Below, piece after piece: positions 16,756 to 25,913 of a stretch of 33,194 bases of DNA (the first letter of the stretch is position 1; each line of letters begins with the position of its first letter). The position numbers and the translations under genes were made by a program. This DNA comes from Brevundimonas sp. Lineage in GTDB: Bacteria > Pseudomonadota > Alphaproteobacteria > Caulobacterales > Caulobacteraceae. The notes under the pieces are model-generated. The model had not been told where the DNA came from. It was given only the letters and a program-made list of their open reading frames with translations, and ran no database searches. The stretch lies in contig NZ_PNLV01000019.1 of the NCBI RefSeq assembly GCF_013823285.1, positions 1 through 33,194 of the forward strand, written 5' to 3'.

Positions 16756-17694
16756 ATGGAAAGAGACGCCCATTACGCCGCCGTCGGCATGGCCACTGTC
16801 GCGATCGTCGCGGCCCTGGCGGTGTTCGTCATCTGGCTGGCCCGGTTCCAGTTCGCCAATGAGTACGACGTCTATGACATCGTGTTCTATGGCCCTGTGC
16901 GGGGGCTTCAGGAGGGCGGAGAGGTCCACTTCAACGGCATCCGAGTCGGCGAGGTGACCGACCTGAATCTGGATCCTGAACAGGCCGATCAGGTCATCGC
17001 GCGCGTACGTCTGGGGGGCGGCACGCCGATCCGCATCACGTCGCGCGCCCAGCTGGAGCCCTTGGGGATCACCGGTCTGAACTATATCCAGATCACCGCC
17101 GGCGACCCTGACAGCACCATGCTGAAGGCCCAGTATGATGACAACGTCATACCGGTGATCCAGAGTCAGCCCAGCCCCATCGCCGAGCTGCTGCAAGGCG
17201 GCGGAACGGTGCTGGCCGAGGCGGTTGACGCGCTGAACCGCATCAACCGGGTGCTGTCCGACGACAACATCCGCTCGTTCTCCACCAGCCTGAGCAACGT
17301 GGAGCAGGTCACGACCGAGCTCGAGGCGCGGCGCGGCATGCTGCGCGAGCTGGAGGAGGCGCTGGCCGGCGCCAACCGCGCCATCGGCGAGTACGAGGCC
17401 CTGGGCGCCAGCGCCCGGCAGCTGGTGGAAGGCGACGGCGCCCGCGCCATCGCCAGCATCGAGCGCGCCGCGGCCCAGGCGGAGCAGGCCATGGGCGCCC
17501 TGAGCGACACGACCGAGGGCCTGCAGGGGCCGGTCGGCGACTTCGCCACCAACGACCTGCCGCGCTTCGCCAACGCCATCCAGAGCCTGGAAGAGGCGGC
17601 GGAATCGCTGGAGCGCCTGGTGAACGACGTGCGCTCCAGCCCGCGCGGCTTCATCGGTCGCCCGGAATCCATCGAACTTGAGGTCGAACAATGA
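16756..17694 (+). CDS. mlaD: MlaD-type MCE-domain lipid-binding protein
   Basis: This is the periplasmic lipid-binding subunit of the transporter, anchored in the inner membrane. The 312-residue protein has one N-terminal membrane helix (about 8-30). An MCE domain follows at about 37-115 and includes PVRGLQEGGEVHFNGIRVGEV. A long C-terminal helical part (about 145-300) has repeated Leu/Ala-rich turns and is probably coiled coil. ATG 16756 was chosen because AGGAGAG lies about 9 bases upstream and it directly precedes the membrane helix. The gene overlaps the next lipoprotein gene by four bases. The long helical tail distinguishes it from the short enterobacterial MlaD (about 180 residues) and resembles the larger MCE proteins of other alphaproteobacteria. 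Confidence 0.9.
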   Translation: MERDAHYAAVGMATVAIVAALAVFVIWLARFQFANEYDVYDIVFYGPVRGLQEGGEVHFNGIRVGEVTDLNLDPEQADQVIARVRLGGGTPIRITSRAQLEPLGITGLNYIQITAGDPDSTMLKAQYDDNVIPVIQSQPSPIAELLQGGGTVLAEAVDALNRINRVLSDDNIRSFSTSLSNVEQVTTELEARRGMLRELEEALAGANRAIGEYEALGASARQLVEGDGARAIASIERAAAQAEQAMGALSDTTEGLQGPVGDFATNDLPRFANAIQSLEEAAESLERLVNDVRSSPRGFIGRPESIELEVEQ

Positions 17695-18341
17695 GCCGAG
17701 CCCTCATTCTGAAACGTGTCGTCGCCATCGCTGCGGCGGCGGGCCTGACCGCCGGCTGCGCCCTGTTGTCCACGCCTGATCCGGTGCAGATGTACCGGTT
17801 CGGCGCGTCCGAGGCGGCGGTGCAGGCCGCTCCGCCCGCGCCGACGGGACAGCTTCGGCCCGTGTCCATGCGCCGCATCCAGTTTTCCGAGGCCGCGCGA
17901 GGCGACCGCATCCTGGCGATCACCGGAACCCAGGCGGCCTATATCTCGGGCGCGCGCTGGGTCAGCCCGGCGGACCAGCTGTTCACGGAGGCTCTCGTCG
18001 GCGCCTTCTCGGACCAGAGTCGCAACACGCGCCTGATCGGGCCGCGCGAGTTCAGCCGCTCGGCCCTGTCGCTGGACATCGATGTGCGGTCCTTCGAGGC
18101 GCGCTACGCCTACGAAGGCGCCGTGCCCGTGGCCCACATCGTCGCCCGGGCCCGCATCCTGCAGTTTCCGGACCGGGAGGTGGTGGACGAACGCCTGTTC
18201 ACTGTGAGCCTGCCCGCTTCGGACAACCGCGTTTCAGCCATCGTCGCCGCCTTCGATGCCGCCGCCGCCGATGTCAGCGGCCAGATCGTCGACTGGACCG
18301 ATGCGGCCGCGGCCAATACGCCCATGCCTGAACCGAACTAG
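17691..18341 (+). CDS. ABC-type transport auxiliary lipoprotein (PqiC-like)
   Basis: This 216-residue protein is a predicted outer-membrane lipoprotein with signal peptide and lipobox LTAGC (Cys23). The mature part (MYRFGASEAAVQ; SGARWVSPADQLFTEALVGAF; LDIDVRSFEARY) follows the ABC-type transport auxiliary lipoprotein family that includes PqiC/YmbA. Members of that family work beside MCE-domain transporters. It is the last gene of the mla-like operon and is coupled to mlaD by a four-base overlap. It takes the place where enterobacteria have mlaC, which is not seen here. Its stop codon overlaps that of the convergent acyl-CoA dehydrogenase gene by four bases. The role in receiving or passing lipid at the outer membrane is inferred from context. 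Confidence 0.85.
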   Translation: MSRALILKRVVAIAAAAGLTAGCALLSTPDPVQMYRFGASEAAVQAAPPAPTGQLRPVSMRRIQFSEAARGDRILAITGTQAAYISGARWVSPADQLFTEALVGAFSDQSRNTRLIGPREFSRSALSLDIDVRSFEARYAYEGAVPVAHIVARARILQFPDREVVDERLFTVSLPASDNRVSAIVAAFDAAAADVSGQIVDWTDAAAANTPMPEPN

Positions 18342-20122
18342 GCGCCCAGCGCCTCCGGCGTCATGCGCTGAAGCAGTGCGCCGCCCTGGCCGACTGCGGC
18401 CAGACGGCTCGAGGCGTGGCCCAGGACATTGGCGGCGTAGACCTCGTAAAGGGCGATCTTGCCGTTCAGCCAGGCGGGGTCGCCTTCGCCCGCGTCCAGC
18501 CGTGTCCTGGCGGCCAGGGCCCCCTTGGCCAGCATCCAGCCGCCGATGACGTCGCCCATCAGGCGCAGATAAGCGTCCGCCGCCGCCAGCACATCGGCCG
18601 CGCCCTCGGTCTCGGCCTTGCGGTCGATCAGCCACAGGGTGGCGTCCTCAACCGCGGTGATGGCGGTGGCGAAGCGCTCCACGGGCTTGCCCTCGAACAA
18701 CCCTGCCATGGCGATCAGGGTTCCGCGCATGTCGGCGATCACGGCGCGGGCCGCCTCGCCCCCATCCATGGACAGCTTGCGGCCCACCAGATCCATGGCC
18801 TGGACCCCGTTGGTGCCCTCGTAAATCGGGGCGATGCGGGCGTCGCGGTAATGCTGGGCCGCGCCGGTCTCCTCGATGAAGCCCATGCCGCCGTGCACCT
18901 GGACGCCCATTGACGCCACCTCGACCCCCATGTCAGTGGACCAGGCCTTGGCGATGGGGGTGAACAGGTCCTCGCGCGCCTTCCACTTGCGGCGATCTTC
19001 CTCGCTCGCGGCATGGCGGGCCAGGTCGGCGGCGACGCCGGTGGACAGGCAGATGCCGCGCGCCGCCTCGATCCGGGCCTTCATCACCGACAGCATGCGG
19101 CGCACGTCGGGATGGTCGAAGATCGGGGCGTTGTTCTCACCGGTCCAGACGCTGCGGCCCTGACGGCGGTCCAGCGCATAGGCCAAGGCGGCCTGCCAGG
19201 CCCGCTCGGCGATGCCGACGCCCTCGACCCCCACCGCAAGGCGGGCGGCGTTCATCATGGTGAACATGTGCGACAGGCCCTGATTGGGCTGGCCGACCAG
19301 TTCGGCCGTGGCGCCCTCATAGCTCATGACGCAGGTGGGCGAGGCGTGGATGCCCAGCTTGTGCTCGACGCCCACCGGGCGGAAGGCGTTGCGTTCACCC
19401 AGAGCGCCGTCTTCCTTGAGCAGATATTTGGACGCCAGGAACAGGCTGATCCCCTTGGGGCCAGCGGGGGCGTCGGGCAGGCGGGCCAGCACAAGATGCA
19501 CGATGTTGTCGGTGGCGTCGTGGTCGCCCCAGGTGATGAAGATCTTCTGGCCGTTCAGGGCGTAGGTCCCGTCGCCGTTGGGCGTGGCGGTGGCGGTCAG
19601 CGATCCCAGGTCGGTGCCCGCCTGCGGCTCGGTCAGCACCATGGCGCCAGTCCATTCGCCGGACACCAGTTTCGACAGATAAGTCTCCTTCTGTGCTTCG
19701 GTCCCGTGTTCCTGCAGCGCCTCGATGGCCGCCAGCGACAGCATGGGGCACAGGCCAAAGGCCATGTTGGCCGCGTGCACCGTCTCGAACGCCGCGAGCT
19801 CCAGCGCTTTGGGCAAGCCCTGACCGCCATGGGCCGGGTCGGCGGCCAGGCCGGTCCAGCCGCCCGCCGCGAACTGGCGGTAGGCGTCGGCGAAGCCCGG
19901 CGCGGCGGTGACCGAGCCGTTGGCGTAGAGCGACCCCTTCTGGTCACCCACGCGGTTCAGCGGCGCCAGCACCTGTTCCGAAAACTGGCCCGCGGCGTCC
20001 AGCACGGCGCTCATCAGGTCGGGATCGTAGTCGGGGAAGGCGCCGGTGGCGGCGACCTCCTCGATTCCGGCGATGGCTTCGAGGGCGAAGGCCAGGTCAC
20101 GAACGGGGGCGCGGAAGGTCAT
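18338..20122 (-). CDS. Acyl-CoA dehydrogenase (large form with C-terminal extra domain)
   Basis: This is an FAD enzyme that oxidises an acyl-CoA to the 2-enoyl-CoA, the first step of beta-oxidation. The 594-residue protein has an N-terminal helical domain. The FAD/substrate block WTGAMVLTEPQAGTDLGSL is at 157-175, NGQKIFITWGDH at 190-201, and the motif PIYEGTNGVQAMDL with the likely catalytic Glu435 is at 432-445. About 120 further residues match the C-terminal domain of the large bacterial acyl-CoA dehydrogenases of about 600 residues. ATG 20122 was chosen because AGGA lies about 10 bases upstream and the family N-terminus begins there. The frame is open further upstream but would run across the divergent cytochrome gene. 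The chain length of the substrate cannot be read from sequence. Confidence 0.9.
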   Translation of the reverse strand: MTFRAPVRDLAFALEAIAGIEEVAATGAFPDYDPDLMSAVLDAAGQFSEQVLAPLNRVGDQKGSLYANGSVTAAPGFADAYRQFAAGGWTGLAADPAHGGQGLPKALELAAFETVHAANMAFGLCPMLSLAAIEALQEHGTEAQKETYLSKLVSGEWTGAMVLTEPQAGTDLGSLTATATPNGDGTYALNGQKIFITWGDHDATDNIVHLVLARLPDAPAGPKGISLFLASKYLLKEDGALGERNAFRPVGVEHKLGIHASPTCVMSYEGATAELVGQPNQGLSHMFTMMNAARLAVGVEGVGIAERAWQAALAYALDRRQGRSVWTGENNAPIFDHPDVRRMLSVMKARIEAARGICLSTGVAADLARHAASEEDRRKWKAREDLFTPIAKAWSTDMGVEVASMGVQVHGGMGFIEETGAAQHYRDARIAPIYEGTNGVQAMDLVGRKLSMDGGEAARAVIADMRGTLIAMAGLFEGKPVERFATAITAVEDATLWLIDRKAETEGAADVLAAADAYLRLMGDVIGGWMLAKGALAARTRLDAGEGDPAWLNGKIALYEVYAANVLGHASSRLAAVGQGGALLQRMTPEALGA

Positions 20123-20281
20123 GGGGCGTTCCTGAAGTGGTGCGTTTTCTTTCGCTTCTGATTGGGGGATGCGGGGCGCATGCGCAAGATCACCCAAGGT
20201 CAAGCCGACGACGTCACCAGCGGCGGCTTGGCGAACGGCGCTGGTCGGGTCACTGTGGTGCTGAAAATTCCGGAGGGACCC

Positions 20282-20830
20282 ATGACCGAGACCCGCAGCC
20301 GCTATTCCGCCGTGTCCATGGCCCTGCACTGGGTCGTCGCCGTGCTGGTGATCGGCCAGGTGCTGCTGATCTCGGCGGCGGATCAGGAGGGGCCGAACCG
20401 CGCTCTGTGGATCGCCACCCACAAGGCCAACGGCATTTCGATTCTCCTTCTGACCCTGCTCCGTCTGGGCTGGCGGCTGAAGCACCCGGCGATTCCGCTG
20501 CCCGCCACGACCCCGCGCTGGCAGAGGCTGGCGGCGCGCACCACCCATATCCTGTTCTATGTGGTGCTGGTGGCGATGCCCCTGACCGGATGGCTGGCGT
20601 CCTCGGCGGCGGGCCGGGGGTTCGAGTGGTACGGCCTGTTCAACTGGCCCCTGCTGCCCGTCGGCGGCGGGCGCGAGACCGCAGGGCTGATGATGGCCAT
20701 ACACGGCGCGGTGGTGAAGTCGCTGTACATCCTCATCGCCCTGCACATCGCCGGGGCGCTGAAGCACTATTTCATCGACAAGGACAATGTGCTGCAGCGC
20801 ATGCTGCCCTTCCTGCGCCAGAGGGCGTAG
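20282..20830 (+). CDS. Cytochrome b561 family protein
   Basis: This is a small di-haem b-type cytochrome of the inner membrane, probably passing electrons between quinone and a periplasmic or oxygen-derived acceptor. The 182-residue protein begins with RYSAVSMALHWVVAVLV. It has four hydrophobic helices (about 13-32, 48-64, 88-106 and 146-163). Candidate haem ligands are His16, His47, His141 and His155. ATG 20282 is preceded by GGAGGG with good spacing. A longer frame reaching 20162 has no such site and adds non-family sequence. The gene lies 10 bases before the Sua5-type gene. The 159 bases upstream separate it from the divergent acyl-CoA dehydrogenase gene and hold both promoters, though I see no clear motif. 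The redox partner is unknown. Confidence 0.88.
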   Translation: MTETRSRYSAVSMALHWVVAVLVIGQVLLISAADQEGPNRALWIATHKANGISILLLTLLRLGWRLKHPAIPLPATTPRWQRLAARTTHILFYVVLVAMPLTGWLASSAAGRGFEWYGLFNWPLLPVGGGRETAGLMMAIHGAVVKSLYILIALHIAGALKHYFIDKDNVLQRMLPFLRQRA

Positions 20831-20840
20831 GCTGGCGGGC

Positions 20841-21764
20841 ATGACGCCCGAAGACGAAATTCAGCACGCCGCCGTCGCCCTGAAGCGGGGCGAGCTGGTC
20901 ATCCTGCCGACCGAGACGGTGTATGGGCTGGCCGCCGACGCGGCCAATGGCGATGCTGTGGCGCGCATTTTCGAAGCCAAGGGGCGGCCCCGCTTCAATC
21001 CCCTGATCGCTCATGTGGCCGACGCCGGGCAGGCTGAGCGGATCGCGGTGCTGGATGACAGGGCGCGTGCCCTGGCCGACGCCTTCTGGCCGGGGCCCCT
21101 GACCATCGTGGCGCCCGTGCGGGACCGGGGGGCGGTCTGTGACCTGGCGCGGGCCGGTCTGGACACGGTGGCGGTGCGCGTGCCCGGCCACACACGGGCG
21201 CGGGCGGTGATTGCGGCCTTCGGCGGGGCGGTGGTGGCGCCCTCGGCCAACCGCTCAGGACGGCCCAGCCCCACCACCTTCGATGACGCGGTGGAGGAGA
21301 CAGGCGTCCATGCAGGGGCGGCCCTGGACGGCGGGCCCTGCGCGGTGGGTGTGGAGAGCACAGTGGTGGCGGTGATGGACGGCGCGATCCGCCTGTTGCG
21401 CCCCGGCTCCGTGACCCGCGACGAGATCGTGGCCGTGGCCGGCGCCTTGTCGGACAGCAGCGGAGAGGGCCATCGGTCGCCCGGACGGCTGACGTTGCAT
21501 TATGCGCCGGACGCACCGCTGCGCCTGAACGCGGAGCGGGCGGAAGCGGGTGAAATCCTGCTGGGTTTCGGCCCGGTGGGCCAGGGCCGCTGGAGCCTGT
21601 CCGAGGCCGGGGACTTGCGTGAAACCGCCGCCAATCTGTTTCGCATGCTGCGCGAGGCCGACCGCGAGAAGCCGCGCGCCATCGCCGTGGCGCCGATCCC
21701 CGCCCTGGGCTTGGGCGAGGCGGTCAATGACCGGCTGACAAGGGCGGCGGGTTTCGTAGGCTGA
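20841..21764 (+). CDS. sua5: L-threonylcarbamoyladenylate synthase (Sua5 type)
   Basis: This enzyme makes threonylcarbamoyl-AMP from threonine, bicarbonate and ATP, the first step of the t6A37 modification of tRNAs that read ANN codons. The 307-residue protein has the YrdC domain with LPTETVYGLA (22-31), KGRPRFNPLIAHV (47-59) and APSANRSGRPSPT. A linker SPGRLTLHYAPDAPLRL follows, leading to the C-terminal Sua5 domain that separates it from the short TsaC form. ATG 20841 begins right at the family N-terminus, 10 bases after the cytochrome b561 stop codon. It lies just upstream of trpF, but a 59-base gap with a possible promoter separates them. Confidence 0.92.
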   Translation: MTPEDEIQHAAVALKRGELVILPTETVYGLAADAANGDAVARIFEAKGRPRFNPLIAHVADAGQAERIAVLDDRARALADAFWPGPLTIVAPVRDRGAVCDLARAGLDTVAVRVPGHTRARAVIAAFGGAVVAPSANRSGRPSPTTFDDAVEETGVHAGAALDGGPCAVGVESTVVAVMDGAIRLLRPGSVTRDEIVAVAGALSDSSGEGHRSPGRLTLHYAPDAPLRLNAERAEAGEILLGFGPVGQGRWSLSEAGDLRETAANLFRMLREADREKPRAIAVAPIPALGLGEAVNDRLTRAAGFVG

Positions 21765-21823
21765 ACACGGTGTGAGACCCCGGACGCCTTGACCTGATCG
21801 TCCCGGCAGCCCACGAGCAGGGC

Positions 21824-22486
21824 ATGAAGATCAAGGTGAAAATCTGCGGCCTGACCACACCGGAGGCCCTGCGGGCGGCGGTGGACGCAGGCGCGGACTT
21901 CGTCGGGCTCGTGGCCTATCCCCGCAGCCCGCGGGCGGTTTCGCCCCTGCGGGCCGCGGCGCTGCTGGAAGACGCGGGCATGGCGCGCGACCGGTCGGCG
22001 AAGGTGGTGGCGGTCACGGTCGATCCGGACGATGACCTGCTGAAGGGCATCGCCGACTGGATCGCGCCGGATTTCATCCAGTTGCATGGCGCCGAGACGA
22101 CCGACCGGGCGGATCAGGTGCGCGCCATCACCGGGGCCGGGATCATCAAGTGCATTCCCGTGTCCGGCCCGACAGATCTGGAGGCGGCGGAGGCTTGGGG
22201 GGAAGCGGCGGATCACCTGATGTTCGACGCCCGCACGCCGGAGGGGTCGAGCCTGCCGGGCGGCATGGGGCTGTCGTTCGACTGGACCATGTTGAAGGGG
22301 TGCACATTCGCCCGGCCGTGGTTCCTGGCGGGCGGTCTGAACCCGGACAATGCAGCGCAGGCCCTGGCCGCATCCGGCGCGCCCATGGTCGACGTATCTT
22401 CTGGCGTGGAAAGCGCGCCGGGTGTTAAGGAACCGGCCCTGATTGCGGCCTTTGTGGAGGCCGTGCGCGCAACCTCCCCACGTTGA
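21824..22486 (+). CDS. trpF: Phosphoribosylanthranilate isomerase TrpF
   Basis: TrpF converts phosphoribosylanthranilate to CdRP in tryptophan synthesis. The 220-residue protein is a single TIM barrel starting KVKICGLTTPE, with the catalytic base Cys8. The catalytic Asp is probably that of LMFDARTPEGSSLPGG (about residue 132). Further family blocks are DFIQLHG and the C-terminal phosphate-binding FLAGGLNPDNAAQAL and VDVSSGVESAPGVK. It is the first gene of a tight plus-strand run, with trpB 14 bases downstream. Separation of trpF-trpB-trpA from trpDC is usual in alphaproteobacteria. Confidence 0.95.
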   Translation: MKIKVKICGLTTPEALRAAVDAGADFVGLVAYPRSPRAVSPLRAAALLEDAGMARDRSAKVVAVTVDPDDDLLKGIADWIAPDFIQLHGAETTDRADQVRAITGAGIIKCIPVSGPTDLEAAEAWGEAADHLMFDARTPEGSSLPGGMGLSFDWTMLKGCTFARPWFLAGGLNPDNAAQALAASGAPMVDVSSGVESAPGVKEPALIAAFVEAVRATSPR

Positions 22487-22500
22487 CGCTGGTGGCCTGA

Positions 22501-23729
<1,229 letters not shown>

Positions 23730-23730
<1 letters not shown>

Positions 23731-24182
23731 TGCGTCTGGCCCTGATCGCCAGCATGGCGGCCCTCGTCGCCCTGCCTGCCCAAGCCCGCCAGGATGCGGC
23801 CGTGGGCGACGAGAACATCAGCCTGATCCTGCCGGTCGTCGAGAGCGCCCGCGCCGCCCCGGATTGCGGCGGTCTTTACGGACTGGCCGGCCGCGCCCAG
23901 TGCATGACCGCGCCGCTGACCGAGATCGGCGGGCTGGCGGAGCTGTATGTCGGCGCTCTGACCCAGACCGGGTGGCGCACCGCGGGGGGCGGCCCGAACC
24001 AGGTTCTGTTCGAGCGGACGCGCTCGAGCGGCGGCTGCGACATCCTGGAAATGATCACCTTCTATGATGTGGAGCTGTCTGAAGAGGCCCTGGCCACGGC
24101 GCCGGGATACCTGGGCTTCGCGCTTCACACGGGCGGCGACTGCCTGCCGGTTCCGGCCGAGGGCGAGACGCCCCCGCAATGA
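23730..24182 (+). CDS. Small secreted protein of unknown function between trpB and trpA
   Basis: I do not recognise this 150-residue protein. It starts with a clear signal peptide: MRLALIASMAALVALPAQA, with probable cleavage after the Ala-Gln-Ala at 17-19. The mature part has four cysteines (46, 58, 103 and 138), which could form two disulfides in the periplasm. It has a Gly-rich middle and an acidic, Pro-containing C-terminus. There is no membrane segment after the signal. The gene is wedged into the tryptophan synthase pair. Its ATG overlaps the trpB stop codon by one base, and its stop codon overlaps the trpA start by four bases, so it is surely translated in the operon. Codon use looks like that of its neighbours. 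A part in tryptophan synthesis is doubtful because the product is exported. Confidence 0.82.
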
Positions 24183-25009
24183 CCACCGCGCGTATCGACG
24201 CCCGTTTCGCGGCGCTGAAGGCGGAGGGCCGGGCCGGGTTCGTGGCCTATGTGATGGCGGGTGATCCCACGCGGGGTCAGGCGCTGGAGATCCTGCGCGG
24301 CCTGCCGGACGCGGGCGCCGACATCATCGAGCTGGGCTTCCCATTTTCCGACCCCATGGCCGAAGGGCCGCCGATCCAGCGCGCGGCGCAGCGGGGCCTG
24401 AAGGCCGGGCTGACGCTTCAGGGCACGCTCGATCTGGCGGCGGACTTTCGCAAGGACGACGCGGACACGCCGGTAATCCTGATGGGCTATCTGAACCCCA
24501 TCGAGAGCATGGGCCATGAGGCCTTCGCCCGCGCCGCAAATGCGGCGGGCGTCGACGGCCTGATCGTGGTGGACTGCCCGCCCGAGGAAGCCGGTCCCCT
24601 GACAGACGCCCTGGACGCCGAGGGTCTGTCGCTGATCCGCCTGGCCACGCCGACTTCGGACGACGAGCGGCTGAAGATCGTGGTCTCGCGCACCTCGGGC
24701 TTCGTCTATTACGTCTCGGTTGCCGGCGTGACGGGGGTGAAGGAGGCTCAGACCGCCTCCGTTGCCCCGGCGGTGGAGCGGGTGCGCAAGGCCTCGGGCC
24801 TGCCCGTGGCTGTGGGCTTCGGGGTCAAGACGCCCGAGCGCGCGGCCGAGATCGCCCGGGTGGCTGACGCGGTGGTGGCCGGGTCGGTGCTGGTGGACGA
24901 GGTGGCCGCTGCGCTGGATGCGAACGAACCGGCCGCGCCGCGCGTTCTGGCGAAGGTGAAGGCGCTGTCGGACGCGGTCCGGGGTGCGCGCGTCGCGGAA
25001 ACCGTCTAA
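24179..25009 (+). CDS. trpA: Tryptophan synthase alpha subunit TrpA
   Basis: TrpA cleaves indole-3-glycerol phosphate and channels indole to TrpB. The 276-residue TIM barrel has GFVAYVMAGDP (20-30), DIIELGFPFSDPMAEGPPIQ (48-67), VDGLIVVDCPPEEA, the loop YYVSVAGVTGVKEA, and GFGVKTPE near the C-terminal phosphate site. Catalytic Glu49 of the E. coli enzyme corresponds to Glu51. Catalytic Asp60 corresponds to Glu62, an unusual but conservative change. The start overlaps the stop codon of the upstream secreted protein by four bases, and accD follows after 10 bases. Confidence 0.95.
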   Translation: MTTARIDARFAALKAEGRAGFVAYVMAGDPTRGQALEILRGLPDAGADIIELGFPFSDPMAEGPPIQRAAQRGLKAGLTLQGTLDLAADFRKDDADTPVILMGYLNPIESMGHEAFARAANAAGVDGLIVVDCPPEEAGPLTDALDAEGLSLIRLATPTSDDERLKIVVSRTSGFVYYVSVAGVTGVKEAQTASVAPAVERVRKASGLPVAVGFGVKTPERAAEIARVADAVVAGSVLVDEVAAALDANEPAAPRVLAKVKALSDAVRGARVAETV

Positions 25010-25019
25010 AGGCCCCCGC

Positions 25020-25904
25020 ATGATCGACAAGACCAATCCCCCTCGCCAAGGCTGGCTGTCCCGTTTCGCGCCGGGCGTGCGCAAGATCGTGGGCCGCCGC
25101 GACACCCCCGATAATCTGTGGGTCAAGGATCCGGACACCGGCGAGATGCTGTACCGCCCGGATCTGGAGACGGCCCTGTGGGTCACGCCCTCGGGCCGGC
25201 ACATGCGCATCGGGGCCGAGGCGCGGCTGCGCTACACCTTCGACGACGGCGCATACGAGACCATCGACACGCCGGACGTGCCCGAGGATCCGCTGAAGTT
25301 CTCGGACGGAAAGCCTTACCGCGAACGGCTCAACGCCGCGCGCAAGAAGGCCGGGGCCAAGGACGCCATGGCCATCGGCTATGGCGAGATCGACGGGACC
25401 CCTGCGGTGGTCATCGTACAGGACTTCGCCTTCATGGGCGGGTCGCTGGGCATGGCGGCGGGCGAGGCCTTCATCGCCGCAGCGCGCGAGGCCGTGAAGC
25501 GCGGCTGCCCCATGGTCTGTTTCACCGCAGCCGGCGGGGCGCGCATGCAGGAAGGCGCGCTGAGCCTGATGCAGATGGCGCGCACCACCCTGGCGATCCA
25601 GGAGCTGAAGGCCGCGCAACTGCCCTATGCGGTGGTGCTGACCGACCCGACCACGGGCGGGGTGACGGCCTCCTACGCCATGCTGGGGGACGTGCATCTG
25701 GCCGAGCCGGGCGCCCTGATCGGCTTCGCCGGGCCGCGCGTGATCGAGACCACCATCCGCGAGAAGCTGCCCCCCGGCTTCCAGCGCTCCGAATATCTGC
25801 AGGAAAAGGGCATGGTGGACCGGGTGGTCAAACGCGCCGACCTGCCGAAGGAACTGGGCGCCATCCTGTCGATGCTGATGGGCGGACGGCGGCGCGCGGC
25901 GTAA
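25020..25904 (+). CDS. accD: Acetyl-CoA carboxylase carboxyltransferase beta subunit AccD
   Basis: AccD, with AccA, transfers the carboxyl group from biotin to acetyl-CoA to make malonyl-CoA for fatty-acid synthesis. The 294-residue protein has the N-terminal region DNLWVKDPDTGEMLYRPDLE (31-50). It continues through crotonase-fold blocks VVIVQDFAFMGGSLGM, FTAAGGARMQEGALSLMQMA and DPTTGGVTASYAMLGD. The four cysteines that bind zinc in E. coli AccD are all absent: the first pair reads KDPDTG and the second WVTPSG. ATG 25020 fits the family start and lies 10 bases after the trpA stop codon. The trpA-accD-folC order is common in alphaproteobacteria. Confidence 0.95.
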   Translation: MIDKTNPPRQGWLSRFAPGVRKIVGRRDTPDNLWVKDPDTGEMLYRPDLETALWVTPSGRHMRIGAEARLRYTFDDGAYETIDTPDVPEDPLKFSDGKPYRERLNAARKKAGAKDAMAIGYGEIDGTPAVVIVQDFAFMGGSLGMAAGEAFIAAAREAVKRGCPMVCFTAAGGARMQEGALSLMQMARTTLAIQELKAAQLPYAVVLTDPTTGGVTASYAMLGDVHLAEPGALIGFAGPRVIETTIREKLPPGFQRSEYLQEKGMVDRVVKRADLPKELGAILSMLMGGRRRAA

Positions 25905-25913
25905 AACGCCCCC

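Noticed and set aside
20123..20842. Open extension of the acyl-CoA dehydrogenase frame upstream of ATG 20122
   Set aside because: It is antisense to the cytochrome b561 gene, and a ribosome site supports ATG 20122.
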